A stretch of 64,000 nucleotides of DNA from Myxocyprinus asiaticus (GCF_019703515.2 NC_059385.1:36095001-36159000), one strand, 5' to 3'. Counted from the first letter of the stretch, positions 1-10,837 are shown. Notes: generated by a model not told the origin, from the letters alone. Translations and numbers: made by a program.

Positions 1-1369
1 TCACTTTTGATTGACTATATCACAATTCCAGTGGGTCAGAAGTTTACATACACTTTCAACTGTGCCTTTAAGCAGCTTGGAAAATTCCAGAAAATTATGT
101 CAAGCTTTTAGGCAATTAGCTTCTGATAGGCTAATTGGAGTAAATTGGAGGTGTACCTGTGGATGAATTTTAAGGCCTACCTTCAAACTCAGTGCCTCTT
201 TGATTAACATCATGGGAAAATCAAAAGAAATCAGCCAAGACCTCAGAAAAACAAATGTGGACCTCCACAAGTCTGGTTCATCCTTGGGAGCAATTTTCAA
301 ATGCCACGTTCAAATCTGTACAAACAATAGTACGCAGGTATAAACACCATGGTACAACACAACCATCATACTGCTCAGGAAGGAGACGCATTCTGTCTCC
401 TAGAGATGAACATAGTCTGGTGCGAAAAGAGCAAATCAATCCCAAAACAACAGCAAAGGACCTTGTGAAGATGCTGGAAGAAACAGGTAGACAAGTATTT
501 ATAACCACAGTAAAACGAGTCCTATATCGACATAACCTGAAAGTCTGCTCAGCAAGGAAGAAACCACTGCTCCAAAACTGCCTTAAAAAATTAAGACTAC
601 AGTTTGAAAGTGCACGTGGAGATGAAGATCGTACTTTTTGGAGTAAGTGTCCTCTGGTCCGATGAAAGAAAAATGTAACTGTTTGGCCATAATGACCATC
701 ATTATGTTCGGAGGAAAAAGGGTGAGGCTTGCAAGCAGAAGAACACCATCCCAACCGTGAAGCATGGGGGTTGCAGGATCATGTTGTGGGGGTGCTTTGC
801 TGCAGGAGGGATTGGTGCACTTCAAAAAATAGATGGCCTTCCAATTGGACAATGATCCCAAGCATACCTCCAAAGTTGTGGCAAAAAGGTTTAAGGACAA
901 CAAAGTCAAGGTATTAGAGTGGCCATCACAAAGCCCTGACCTCAATCCGATAGAAAATTTGTGGACAGAACTGAAAAAGCATGTGCGAGCAAGGAGGCCT
1001 ACAAACCTCACCCAGTTACATCAGTTCTGTCTGGAGGAATGGGACACAATTCCAGCAACTTATTGTCAGAAGCTTGTGGAAAGCTACCCAAAATGTTTGA
1101 CTCAAGTTAAACAATTTAAAGGCAATGCTACCAAATACTAACAAAGTGTATGTAAACTTCTGACCCGCTGGGAATGTGATGAAAGAAATAAAAGCTGAAA
1201 TAAATAACTCTCTCTACTATTATTCTGACAGTTCACATTCTTAAAATAAAGTAGTAATCCTAACTGACCTAAGACAGGGAATGTTTTCTATGGTTAAATG
1301 TCAGGAATTGTGAAAAACTGAGTATAAATGTATTTGGCTAAGGTGTGTGTAAACTTCTGACTTCAACTG
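1..1369 (+). mobile_element. Sleeping Beauty-like Tc1 element, left end cut by window edge
   Basis: The right end reads CTTCAACTG at 1361-1369 followed by a TA target dinucleotide. An inner direct repeat (GTATGTAAACTTCTGACCC) lies at about 1147-1165 and its inverted partner (GGGTCAGAAGTTTACATAC) at about 33-51. This is the two-repeats-per-end IR/DR layout of the Sleeping Beauty/Tc1 group in fish. The outer left repeat should lie just left of position 1. The element carries a dead transposase reading rightward. A second copy of the same family is at 35068-36628. Confidence 0.92.
212..1141 (+). pseudogene. Tc1 (Sleeping Beauty-type) transposase pseudogene
   Basis: The reading starts at ATG 212 with MGKSKEISQDLRK, typical of the paired-type helix-turn-helix of fish Tc1 transposases. 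It soon changes frame: the continuation, with TIVRRYKHHGTTQPSYCSG, lies in the open frame 255-665. A stop near 663 ends it inside the region of the first catalytic Asp. After the GALHKID-like segment, sequence is missing around 831, so the copy jumps from the middle of the catalytic domain to [12 protein letters not shown] (second Asp). The last part, 833-1141, keeps [11 protein letters not shown] (catalytic Glu) and the normal C-terminus. An intact transposase is about 340 residues. With at least two frame breaks and one internal deletion this copy is not functional. Confidence 0.92.
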
Positions 1370-1525
1370 TAAGTATATATAGAAGTACACGATAAGACAA
1401 AAAGAATATATACATATGTACAAATACAAATCTTTTATATACAGATAGGGTATATATGGCAGAAGAGATAGGGTATGCTGGATAAATATATATAGACTAA
1501 GCTGTGTATTGCACATAATTATTGC

Positions 1526-3150
1526 TCAGTGGGGCAGTTTTAACTGTTCATGAGATGGATAGCCTGAGGGAAAAAAACTGTTCCTGTGCCTGATGGTTCT
1601 GGTGCTCAGTGCTCTGTAGAGTCGTCCAGAACGCAACAGTTCAAAAAGGTAGTGGGCTGGATGAGTGGGGTCCAGAGTGATTTTTCCAGCCCTTTTCCTC
1701 ACTCTGGAAGTGTTCAGTTCTTGAAGGGAGGGCAGGGGGCAACCAATAATCCAACCAGCACTCCGAACTGTCCTTTGTAGTCTTCTGATGTCCGATTTTG
1801 TAGCTGAACAAAACCAGACAGTTACTGAAGTGAAGAGGACAGACTCAATGACTGCTGAGTAGAACTGTATCAGCAGCGCCTGTGGCAGGTTGAACTTCCT
1901 CAGCTGGCGAAGGAAGTACAACCTCTGCTGGGCCTTTTTCGTAATGGAGTCAATGTGGGTCTCCCACTTCAGGTCCTGTGAGATGGTAGAGCCCAGGAAC
2001 CTGAATGACTCCACTGCTGCCACAGTGCTGTTTAGAATGGTGAGCAGGGCCGATGCTGCGGTGTTCCTCCAAAAGTCCACTATCATCTCCACTGTTCTGA
2101 GCGTGTTCAGCTCCAGGTTGTTTTGACTGCACCAGTGTGCCAGCCGTTCAACCTCCCTTCTGTATGCAGACTCATCGTCATCTTGGATGAGGTCGATGAC
2201 AGTAGTGTCATCTGCAAACTTCAGGAGCTTGACAGAGGGGTCCTTGGCAGTGCAGTCGTTGGTATACAGGGAGAAGAGTAGTGAGGACAGCACACATCCC
2301 TGTGGGGCACCAGTGCTGATCGTACAGCTGAATTCCGCCAGTCTCACTAGCTACTGCCTGTCCGTCTGAAAGCTGGTGATCCAATGACAGACAGATGTGG
2401 GAACAGAGAGTTGATGTAATTTAGTCCAGAGAATAGCTGGGATGATGGTGTTGAAAGCCAAACTGAAGTCCACAAAAAGGATCCTTGCATATGTCCCTTG
2501 TCTGTCCAGATGTTGCAGGATATGATGCAATCCCATATTGACTGCATCATCCACAGACCTGTTTGCTCAATAAGCAAATTGAAGGGGATCTAGAAAGGGT
2601 CCAGTGATGTCCTTCAGGTGGGCCAACACCAGTCTCTCAAATGACTTCATAACCACAGACATCAGGGCGACAGGTCTGTAGTCATTAAGTCCTGTGATTT
2701 TGGGTTTCTTTGGGACAGGAATGATGGTGGAGTGTTTGAAGCAGCAGGGAACTTCACACTGCTCCAGTGATCTGTTGAAGATCTGTGTGAAAAGGGGGAC
2801 CAGCTGGTCAGCATAGGATTTTAGACAAGTGGGTGAAACACCATCTGGGTCCTGTGCTTTCCTTGTCTTTTGTTTCCGGAAGACACGGCATACCTCCTCT
2901 TCACAGATCTTAAGTGCAGACTGAGTAGCAGGAGGAGGGGGGTTGCAGGAGGTGTTGATGTTTGTGTGAAGTGAAGGTCAGAGCGGGTGTGGGGTGTGAG
3001 ACTGGGCCTTTCAAATCTACAGTAAAACACATTCAAGTCATCAGCCAGTTGTTGGTTCCCTACAGTGTTGGGGGATGGTGTCTTGTAGTTGGTAATGTCT
3101 TTCAGGCCTCTCCACACTGATGCAGGGGCCTCAAAGGCCCCTTGAAATAT
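1526..3150 (-). pseudogene. Non-LTR retrotransposon reverse transcriptase relic (5'-truncated)
   Basis: On the minus strand, 2347-1526 stays open for 273 residues with the core reverse-transcriptase motifs: STGAPQGCVLSSLLFSLYTN (motif 4) and LLKFADDTTV (the catalytic FADD box), then the thumb and a C-terminus ending near SFFPSGYP. Upstream (2350-2580) the palm piece with FVDFSLAFNTI is in shifted frames. Further upstream, 3117-2821 has MWRGLKDITNYKTPSP and ADDLNVFYCRFERP, the pre-RT region of this fish LINE type. The AP endonuclease and 5' end are missing, so the copy is 5'-truncated, as is usual for target-primed insertions. The clade is not certain: L2/CR1-like or a related teleost group. 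No host function is indicated. Confidence 0.88.
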
Positions 3151-3719
3151 TTCAAGTTAAATATGAATAAATGACTTCTTAAGGTGTATGAATTACACAC
3201 ACTCCTTGAGAAGTATAACAATTTCTATGACAATTAATCATCAGCCAAATTTCAGAATTGTGACACAACTCTACTGCAACACAAATCAAAGCCTAAATTA
3301 CAAATGAGAAGGAAAAAGCTGACTTTGTGTTAATACTGTGTAAATAACAACAGCTTAGTAAAAAAAAAATATTCATCTGGAGGGTTTTGCACAGTGTGAA
3401 CACTGTACAATTGTTAGTATCTGTTATTTAAAGATATTTTGTAAGGAATTTGTGCCTCGAAATTACAGGAAATCCATTTTAATGTGTTCTTTAAAGAAAA
3501 AGAAAATACATTCTTAAGGGTGGATGATATACTATTTATATACTTGCAGTTGGTTCAACCAAAAATTCATGACATTTGTAAAAAATGTGTTTGGATTTTT
3601 TATTTTTTATTATTAATTAATGATTAAATTCTGAAAAACTCATGTATTCAAGGTGCATGAAAAATATTTTAATATCTTTTACTTAATGGTAACACTGCAT
3701 GACATTTACCAGTTGCATG
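3151..3719. other. AT-rich sequence without recognised gene
   Basis: I see no coding frame or repeat structure here. The stretch is AT-rich with short homopolymers and lies between the LINE relic and an inverted-repeat element. Confidence 0.5.
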
Positions 3720-4130
3720 ACTACCGGTCAAAAGTTTTCAAAAGTTTCAACACTTGACTGAAATGTTTCTCATGATCTTAAAAATCTTTTGATCCAAAGG
3801 CGTATGCTTAAATGTTTGAAATTAGTTTTGCAGACAAAAATATAACTGTGCCACCATATTAATTTATTTCATTATAAAACTAAAATTTTATAAAATAAAG
3901 AAAAAGTTTTTGAAATTGATGACTTGGAACAAATAATAAAGAAAAGCAGCCAATAAGTGCCCAACATAAATGGGAACTCCTTCAATACTGTTTAAAAATC
4001 ATCCCAGGGTGATACCTCAAGAAGTTGGTTGAGAAAATGTCAAGAGTACATGTCTGCAAATTCTAGGCAAAGGGTGACTACTTTGAAGATGCTAAAATGT
4101 AACACAGTTTCAAAACTTTTGACCGGTAGT
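3720..4130. mobile_element. Non-autonomous inverted-repeat element (ACTACCGGTCAAAAG ends)
   Basis: The left end reads ACTACCGGTCAAAAGTTTT at 3720-3738. The right end is its reverse complement, AAAACTTTTGACCGGTAGT at about 4112-4130. The 410-bp interior has no coding frame. The ends resemble teleost Tc1/mariner-type elements. A third, solitary copy of the same 19-bp end lies at 5617-5635 between two TA tracts. Confidence 0.8.
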
Positions 4131-4147
4131 GTGTGTATGTGTGTGTA

Positions 4148-4231
<84 letters not shown>

Positions 4232-4236
4232 TACAT

Positions 4237-4295
<59 letters not shown>
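4131..4295. repeat. Compound microsatellite (TG)n/(CA)n/(TA)n
   Basis: Alternating purine-pyrimidine sequence made of TG, CA and long TA blocks. It ends exactly where the Tc1-type element at 4296 begins, so it is probably that element's target site. The open frames across it are microsatellite artefacts. Confidence 0.97.
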
Positions 4296-4298
<3 letters not shown>

Positions 4299-5553
4299 TC
4301 TATTGCCAAAAGTATTCGCTCATCTACCTTTAGACGCATATGAACTTAAGTGACATCCCATTCTTAATCCATAGGGTTTAATATGATGTCGCCCCACCCT
4401 TTGCAGCTATAACAGCTTCAACTCTTCTGGGAAGGCTTTCCACAAGGTTTAGGAGTGTATTTATGGGAATTTTTGACCATTCTTCCAGAAGCGCATTTGT
4501 GAGGTCAGACACTGATGTTGGATGAGAAGGCCTGGCTCGCAGTCTTCGCTCTAATTCATCCCAAAGGTGCTCTATCGGGTTGAGGTCAGGACTCTATGCA
4601 GGCCAGTCAAGTTCTTCCACACCAAACTCGCTCATCCATGTCTTTATGGATCTTGCTTTGTGCACTGGTGCGCAGTCATGTTGGAACAGAAAGGGGCCAT
4701 CCCCAAACTGTTCCCACAAAGTTGGGAGCATGGAATTGTCCAAAATCTCTTGGTATGCTGAAGCATTCAGAGTTCCTTTCACTGGAACTAAGGGGCCAAG
4801 CCCAGCTCCTGAAAAACAACCCCACACCATAATCCCCCCTCCACCAAACTTCACAGTTGGCACAATGCAGTCAGACAAGTACCATTCTCCTGGCAACCGC
4901 CAAACCCAGACTCGTCCATCAGATTGCCAGATGGAGAAGCGTGATTCGTCACTCCAGAGAACGCGTCTCCACTACTCTAGAGTCTAGACTCTAGAGTCCA
5001 GTGGCGGCATGCTTTACACCACTGCATCCGACGCTTTGCATTGCACTTGGTGATGTATGGCTTGGATGCAGCTGCTCGGCCATGGAAACCCATTCCATGA
5101 AGCTCTCTACACACTGTTCTTGAGCTAATCTGAAGGCCACATGAACTTTGGAGGTCTGTAGCGATTGACTCTGCAGAAAGTTGGCGACCTCTGCGCACTA
5201 TGCGCCTCAGCATCCGCTGACCCCGCTCTGTCATTTTACATGGCCTACCACTTCGTGGCCGAGTTGCTGTCATTCCCAATCACTTCCACTTTGTTATAAT
5301 ACCACTGACAGTTGACTGTGGAATATTTAGTAGCGAGGAAATTTCACGACTGGACTTGTTGCACAGGTGGCATCCTATCACAGTACCATGCTGGAATTCA
5401 CTGAGCTCCTGAGAGTGCCCATTCTTTCACAAATGTTTGTAGAAGCAGTCTGCATGCCTAGGTGCTTCATTTTATACACCTGTGGCCATGGAAGTGATTG
5501 GAACACCTGAATTCAATTATTTGGATGGGTGAGCGAATACTTTTGGCAATATA

Positions 5554-5556
<3 letters not shown>
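4296..5556 (-). mobile_element. Tc1/mariner-type element inserted in a TA microsatellite
   Basis: The ends are near-perfect inverted repeats: ATTGCCAAAAGTATTCGCTC at 4302-4321 and its complement (GAGCGAATACTTTTGGCAAT) at about 5531-5550. Both flanks are (TA)n tracts, consistent with the TA target preference of this superfamily. The exact outermost bases are blurred by the repeat, so the limits may be off by a few bases. The transposase reads leftward. Confidence 0.9.
4375..5472 (-). pseudogene. Tc1-type transposase pseudogene
   Basis: Reading leftward, the likely start is ATG 5472 (MKHLGMQTAS). The N-terminal DNA-binding part is partly out of frame. 5279-4977 carries MTATRPRSGRPCKMTERGQR, the GRPR-type hinge and second helix-turn-helix. 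4896-4594 carries the core: [20 protein letters not shown], then [13 protein letters not shown] with the second catalytic Asp. It stops at LDWPA, where a stop codon falls before the Glu-containing C-terminus; family-like sequence continues to a stop near 4375. A frameshift lies at 4974-4997, where an apparent 14-bp duplication makes a 24-bp palindrome. The gene is dead. Confidence 0.9.
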
Positions 5557-5617
<61 letters not shown>

Positions 5618-5633
5618 TACCGGTCAAAAGTTT

Positions 5634-5711
<78 letters not shown>

Positions 5712-5712
5712 C
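5557..5712. repeat. Two long TA microsatellites split by a solo transposon end
   Basis: (TA)n runs at about 5558-5608 and 5640-5700, then TG at 5700-5710. Between them, at 5617-5635, is ACTACCGGTCAAAAGTTTT, identical to the terminal repeat of the element at 3720-4130, with nothing else of that element. Confidence 0.95.
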
Positions 5713-5719
5713 GCGCAAG

Positions 5720-5834
5720 GAATAATTGACTCCGTCAAGTTGAATTATTGAAAAATAATGCACACCTGAGGTGGTAATTGCACCTCGGGTGTGCATTATT
5801 TTTCAATAATTCAACTTGACGGAGTCAATTATTC
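5720..5834. repeat. Near-perfect long hairpin (54-bp arms, 7-nt loop)
   Basis: The left arm 5720-5773 and right arm 5781-5834 are reverse complements with one mismatch that I can see (CTGAGGTG against CACCTCGG), separated by the 7-nt spacer GTAATTG. Such symmetry suggests a recent MITE-type foldback or an inverted duplication. Transcribed from either strand it would give a miRNA-precursor-sized stem. No other evidence for transcription. Confidence 0.93.
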
Positions 5835-6826
5835 TGCTAATACCACAGTTACCACACCTTAAGACATCGTTCAGGTTTTTATCTCAAGACATTTTCTGGT
5901 TTTCTCCCCTAAAACGCTCTTGTGAGTGGAACTACTTTCTTCTTCCACGGATTCAGCGTCTTGCTCAGATACAGCTCAACACTTCATTGCTAGTTCGAAA
6001 ACATCACTTTAGAACTTGCAACAGAGGATTGCGAGGCTTGCGCTGCTTTATTGTAAACTTACTGGAGTAACAAGTTAGTGTGTTTGTGCGTGTGTGTGAG
6101 AGTTTGTGTGTGAGTTGTTTTTGAGAGATCGAAAGGGAGAAGCTCAGAAACTGAGAGAGTTTCTGTGGGATTACCTGTGGGATTACTTTTATTTGTTGCA
6201 GCTCTCGTCAGAAGTAACATCGCTCACATCAAACAGTAACATCAAAAAGTAACATCAAAATCACCAAGATATAAGTTTAAGCACTTCTCAGCAGCAGCGA
6301 GTGTCGCCATATTTCTGATGTAAACCTTAACAACTGTTTTCAACCCTATTGAGATGCAGGAGTGTGCTGACATGACGGCTCTGTTTTTTGCTCGTGAGTG
6401 TGTGCATAATTCATATAATGTCTGTGTCCACAAGTGTGGGAGTGTGTAAAGAGAGAAGGAGGGAGGGGGGGTGAGAGTGTTTCCCACAGAGTTTTTAGAT
6501 AATATAGAAACTGTTGTATTGATCAAATGTATCTAGCTCTGATACAGCAGAGCCTTCGTTGCTAGTTCGAAAAAATCACTTTAGAACTAGCAACGGAGGA
6601 TGCGCTGCTTTTCGGCATGTCTGTGTGTGCGTGAGACAGCGTGAGCAAGAGAGAGGGGGAGGGTTAAAGCGGTGCTTTCCATTATAGCTATGTGAGGCTG
6701 ATTTTGGCAAAATACATTGAAACATAAAAAGTTTCACATATTAAAAGTTATTTTGGATAATAGAAACTGTTGTATTGATCAAGTCGTGGGGGGTGCGGCT
6801 CTATTTGTTGGTTGCAGCATGAGTCT

Positions 6827-6873
<47 letters not shown>

Positions 6874-7033
6874 TGAGCGTGTGTAAGTGCGGGGGAGATG
6901 AGGGAGCTTTTCAACTGAAATTGAAATAAATGTAGGATATTATAGACATTGATTGACGTTCTTGACCGATTTTAACCAATGCCTTTGTTTGTATGTTTAT
7001 TTTGCTGTGGTAGCATGTACGGTGTGTGTGTGT

Positions 7034-7071
<38 letters not shown>

Positions 7072-7360
7072 AAGAGAGGGAGCCCAAGGACGAAATTGAA
7101 ATTGAAATAAATGTAGGATATTATAGACATTGTTTGTCATTCTTATCCTATGTACTTAACCAATGTCTTTGTTTTAATTTGTTATTTTGCTGTGGTAGCC
7201 TGTACGGCTCTTTGAAATAACTGAAATAATTTTGCAAAGTGATATGGAACCGTTATGCAGTCAAGACCTGGAACTACTCGTGTTTACTTGAAAAATAATT
7301 GCACACCTTAGAACGTCCGTCAACCAATCAGAATCAAGCATTCAACAGACCCGTGGTACA
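5835..7360. repeat. Noncoding composite repeat with internal duplications
   Basis: Several blocks occur twice in direct orientation. TTGCTAGTTCGAAAA plus about 50 bp is at about 5987 and 6559. AGAAACTGTTGTATTGATCA is at about 6507 and 6760. TGAAATAAATGTAGGATATT is at about 6922 and 7104. (GT)n at about 6828-6866 and (GA)n at about 7037-7069 sit between them. The right part (about 7285-7355), with TTGAAAAATAATTGCACACC and CCAATCAGAATCAAGCATTC, resembles the hairpin arm at 5745-5770 and widespread cyprinid DNA-transposon sequence. I see no credible protein. Confidence 0.75.
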
Positions 7361-7735
7361 GATATATATATATTGTAGAAGATGCTATAAATGTTTTTCA
7401 AAAATGTGTAAAACCAACATTTCTACAAACTTAATACGTGTGTTTTAAACTACTTTTTTTTTTTTTTTTATCACCTTGAACCACCTTATTTGTCAATGAC
7501 TCTAAGATTGTTATTAAAGAAAGTCAAATGGGTTTGGAAAGACATGAGGGTGACTAAAACATGACAACATTTTCAATGTAATGTGAAGTAACACTTTAAA
7601 CTTGTCAAACAATGTACCACTCTGCTTAGACTCTCAAGGCCATTACTAACATTTAAACTAAGAAATGTTTCCCTTGATAGCCATTGCTGAGCAGCAGCTT
7701 TATTTACAGCACTGGGAAGCATCCAAATACTTTAT

Positions 7736-7739
<4 letters not shown>

Positions 7740-7794
<55 letters not shown>

Positions 7795-8060
7795 TGGTGT
7801 GGCTATCCTTATGAGGATCTCTCCATAGACATAATCATTTTCATACTGTACAAACTATACATTCTATCCCCTAACCCTACCCCTAAACCTAACCCTCACA
7901 GAAAACTTTCTGCATTTTTACATTTCCCAAAAAACATAGTTTAGTATGTTTTTTTTAAGCGATTTGAATTATGGGGACACTAGAAATGTCCTCATAAACC
8001 ACATTTATAGCATAATACCCTTGTAATTACCAGTTTGTAACCGAAAAACCACCCAAACCC
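7740..8060. repeat. (CA)n microsatellite plus dispersed repeat with telomere-like motif
   Basis: About 27 CA units at 7740-7793 are followed by a segment containing CCTAACCCTACCCCTAAACC and then GGGGACACTAGAAATGTCCT. This matches a repeat common in fish genomes as I recall it; its class is unknown to me. The CCTAACCC-like tract is too short and imperfect to be an interstitial telomere. Confidence 0.7.
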
Positions 8061-8320
8061 ACCCCACCCACACACACCCACAGTTTCTGTGGGATCATAT
8101 TACTAAAGCCCTTTTTTATCTCACTGTAATACAGCCCCACGGACACTCATCAAACCTCACTGGCATGACACGTATTGAACACTCCAGGTGGCATGTCCAC
8201 TAAACTCGTACTGGCACCTCTTCTGCCACAATGGGACAGTAAATAAAGCACTGGAGGGCAGAGGGTAATTTGCTCCCTTTACCCTCTTACATACAACAAC
8301 CCCAAAAGCAATTTAGGCTC

Positions 8321-9127
8321 TTAAAGGAACAGTTCACCCAAAAATGAAAATTCTCTCATCATTTTCTTTACCCTCATGATATCCCAGATGTGTATGTCTT
8401 TCTTTCTTCTGCAGAACACAATTGAAGATTTTTAGAATAATATTTCAGGTCCTTATAATGCAAGTGGATGGTGATCCGATTTTTAAAGCTCCAAAAATAC
8501 AGACAGTCAGCATAAACGTCATCCATACGACACCAGCGGTTACATTAATGTCTTCTAAAGCTTCTGGTGTGAAAAAAGATCAATATTTAAGTGCTTTTAA
8601 ACTGTAAAGCACCGTTTCCGGTGAGCAGCGGTATGCGTGTGTGACTTAATCGTGTTAGCATGTTCACGCTAGAACTGAGGCACGTGCGTCACACCCGAAT
8701 GAGCAGCACAGTTTAAAAGTGAGAAGGAGAAATGCCGTACAGAAGCTTCCTTGGTTTTGGTTTAGATCTCACACAAGCGACCACGTGAACTCAGCGCTCT
8801 CGTGAAGCTTACCGGAAGTGATGATTTAGAGTTAAAAAGTACTTAAATATTGATCTTTTTCACACCAAAAGCGATCATGTTGCTTTAGAAGACATTAATT
8901 TAACCGCTGGAGTTGTATGGATGACATTTATGCTGACTGTCTGTGATTTTTGGAGCTTCAAAAGTCAGATCAACATTCACTTGCATTTTAAGGACCTACT
9001 GATCTGAGATATTTTTTTTTTTTCCAAATGTGTTCTGCAGAAGAAAGAAAGTCATTCACACCTGGGTTATCATGAGGGTAAGTAAATAATGAGAGAATTT
9101 TCATTTTTGGGTGAACTATCCCTTTAA
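8321..9127. mobile_element. TTAA-flanked foldback element with long imperfect inverted repeats
   Basis: TTAA lies at both ends (8321-8324 and 9124-9127). Just inside is AAAGGAACAGTTCACCC on the left; the right end, read in reverse complement, gives AAAGGGATAGTTCACCC. The arms stay complementary for roughly 250 bp. The core has no coding frame. TTAA duplications fit piggyBac or Kolobok superfamilies; which one is not decided here. The AGTTCACCCAAAAATG end is extremely common in cyprinid genomes. Confidence 0.88.
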
Positions 9128-9139
9128 GCCACACTTAAA

Positions 9140-9360
9140 CTAGGGCTGGGCGGTATGGCGATCTACTGTATATATTGTGGTGACGGTAGATAGTGTCAGC
9201 CAGTGGAGATTTTTCTATTCCGTGTATATTGTGGTATGTAAATATCTGTTTAAATGACGCTCCACCTGGCAGCACGTGAGACAGAGAGAGAGGAACATAC
9301 AAGGAGAAAAATGAACACACAGAACGCAAGACGACTCCGAAACATGTCTAACGCAGGAGG
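9140..9360 (+). repeat. hAT-like terminal repeat fragment (GGGCTGGGCGGTATGG)
   Basis: The sequence begins AGGGCTGGGCGGTATGGCGA and continues with TATATTGTGGTGACGGTA. The same style of end recurs at about 16650 and, inverted, at 37130-37195. These look like termini of degenerate hAT-type elements. No coding sequence is left here. Confidence 0.6.
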
Positions 9361-9995
9361 CTAATTTTTTTTGATCATATCAGCTGTGAGGATTTAAGAT
9401 ATTGTCATCCTTAATGAACCCAAATGCAAGAAAACATACTGCAACGCATGCATCTCTTCAGTAGACACGCACAGCTCAGCAGGTTTCTTAGTTCTAGTGA
9501 CTTCAGAAACTCATTAGACAGGAGAAAGAATTGGACATGACATACAAACGAGTCGACTACGGCCAAAATCCCCATTCCTCACAGCTGCTTTACCTCCATT
9601 CACATTACACAGCATTTATTTTAATGACTTCTCCCATCACTTCCTCAATACACATATCTGTGACCGGCAGTTTGCCACTTTATTTAGAAAGGGCCATAAA
9701 TAAACTCTGATTATGAATAAATTATTCTAAATCATAGATTAATGAATAAAATTCAACAAAATATCTACAGTACATTATAAATAAAACTAAATTATTATAA
9801 CTATATAAAATGTATTTCAGCAATTGTTAAAAAATGTCCCTGTGCAGCATTTTAGATCTTTTGTAGCAAGAGAAATATTGAAAGTAAAAGCTATTTATCA
9901 TGATGTTTTCTATTCAGTTGTATAAATAAGAGTGTTGTGTTTTATTAGTTGTCTTCTTTAGTGTAGATCTATGTGCTCAGGATTGATTCTGTCAC

Positions 9996-10397
9996 ACACT
10001 GCAAAAAAGGACTTTCAAGATAAGTATTTTTGTCTTGTTTTCCAGTAAAATATTTCTAAACATTCTTAAAATGTGATTTATTTACTGACAAGCAAACTGG
10101 CATAAGATTTTAAGTCTTGTTTTAAAGAAATCTAACTGAATTTTATGAGATTTATACTTAAAACATGAAAAAACTGTTTGCCAATGGGGTAAGAAAAATA
10201 AACTTCATTCACAGGGAATTCAGGTTTATTTAGCTTACCCCACTGACAGATTTGTTTTCTTGTTTTAAGTCTAAAGACTTAATATCTTATGCAATTTTGC
10301 TTGAAAAGTAAATAAATCACATTTTAAGAATGTTTAGAAAATTTTACAGGAAAACTGGACAAAAATATTTGTCTTGAAATTCATTTTTTTGCAGTAT
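9996..10397. mobile_element. MITE with about 130-bp terminal inverted repeats
   Basis: The left arm starts CACTGCAAAAAAGGACTTTC. The right end is its complement, ending TTTTTTTGCAGTA at about 10396. Inner blocks also pair, for example AACATTCTTAAAATGTGATT at about 10058 with its complement at about 10317. The interior has no reading frame. The family is not assigned. Confidence 0.82.
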
Positions 10398-10642
10398 ATT
10401 AAGATATTCAATGTTTTTGTGCCTGATATTATATTAGATATACAAGATAATAATAGGTTCAAAGTAGTTATCCCCTCTTTGTTAGTAACTTGTATATCTG
10501 AAACTTGTGTAATTTGTGTAGCTAAAAGAAATGAGCACTTAATAATAAATAAAAATACAGAGAGAACTTAGCAGTACCTCTGACACAGAAAAACTGACAC
10601 TCAATGTCTCTTGAATAATTCTCCAGCAAATGTTCCTCTTAC

Positions 10643-10833
10643 TTTTCTTCCCATCCATGTCGGCGTGGATTTTGCGGGCGAGGAAGCCGGTTTTGTAGAC
10701 GGCGGCATTTGGGTCGTGTGTGATGTCCAGGAAGGGATTACTGCCACTGCTGATGCGACTGATGCTCTTCATGTGAGCGTGATTGTTCTTATCTGCCAAC
10801 TCAGACAGAGACTTCTTCAGCTCGTCTCCATCC
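10643..10833 (-). CDS. psd3: psd3-like exon: Sec7-PH linker and start of PH domain
   Basis: This 191-bp exon follows acceptor TTGTAG and ends at donor GTAAGA. It is read with the two bases GT carried over from the exon at 23166-23209, giving V then DGDELKKSLSELAD, SISRISSGSNPFLDITHD, PNAAVYKTGFLARKIH and ADMDGKK. The last part is the first strand region of the EFA6 PH domain, which binds PtdIns(4,5)P2 and anchors the protein at the plasma membrane. One base is left over (phase 1) for the next exon, which is not in the window. The polypyrimidine region before the acceptor is a (TG)n microsatellite. The NPFLD...NAAVYK...HADMDGKK pattern is diagnostic of the PSD family and nearest to PSD3 from memory. 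Confidence 0.95.
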
Positions 10834-10835
10834 CT

Positions 10836-10837
10836 AC

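Noticed and set aside
4040..4353. Open frames of repeated Cys-Val, Tyr-Ile and Thr-His residues
   Set aside because: They are translations of CA, TG and TA microsatellites; the same holds at 5517-5751, 42777-43093 and 57856-58041.
7870..7900. Interstitial telomere repeat
   Set aside because: Only a few imperfect CCTAACCC-like units within a known-looking dispersed repeat.
1..10600. Next psd3 exon (PH domain, RGKRGWK-type peptide)
   Set aside because: I searched by eye on the minus strand below 10643 and found no segment encoding it; it probably lies left of the window.
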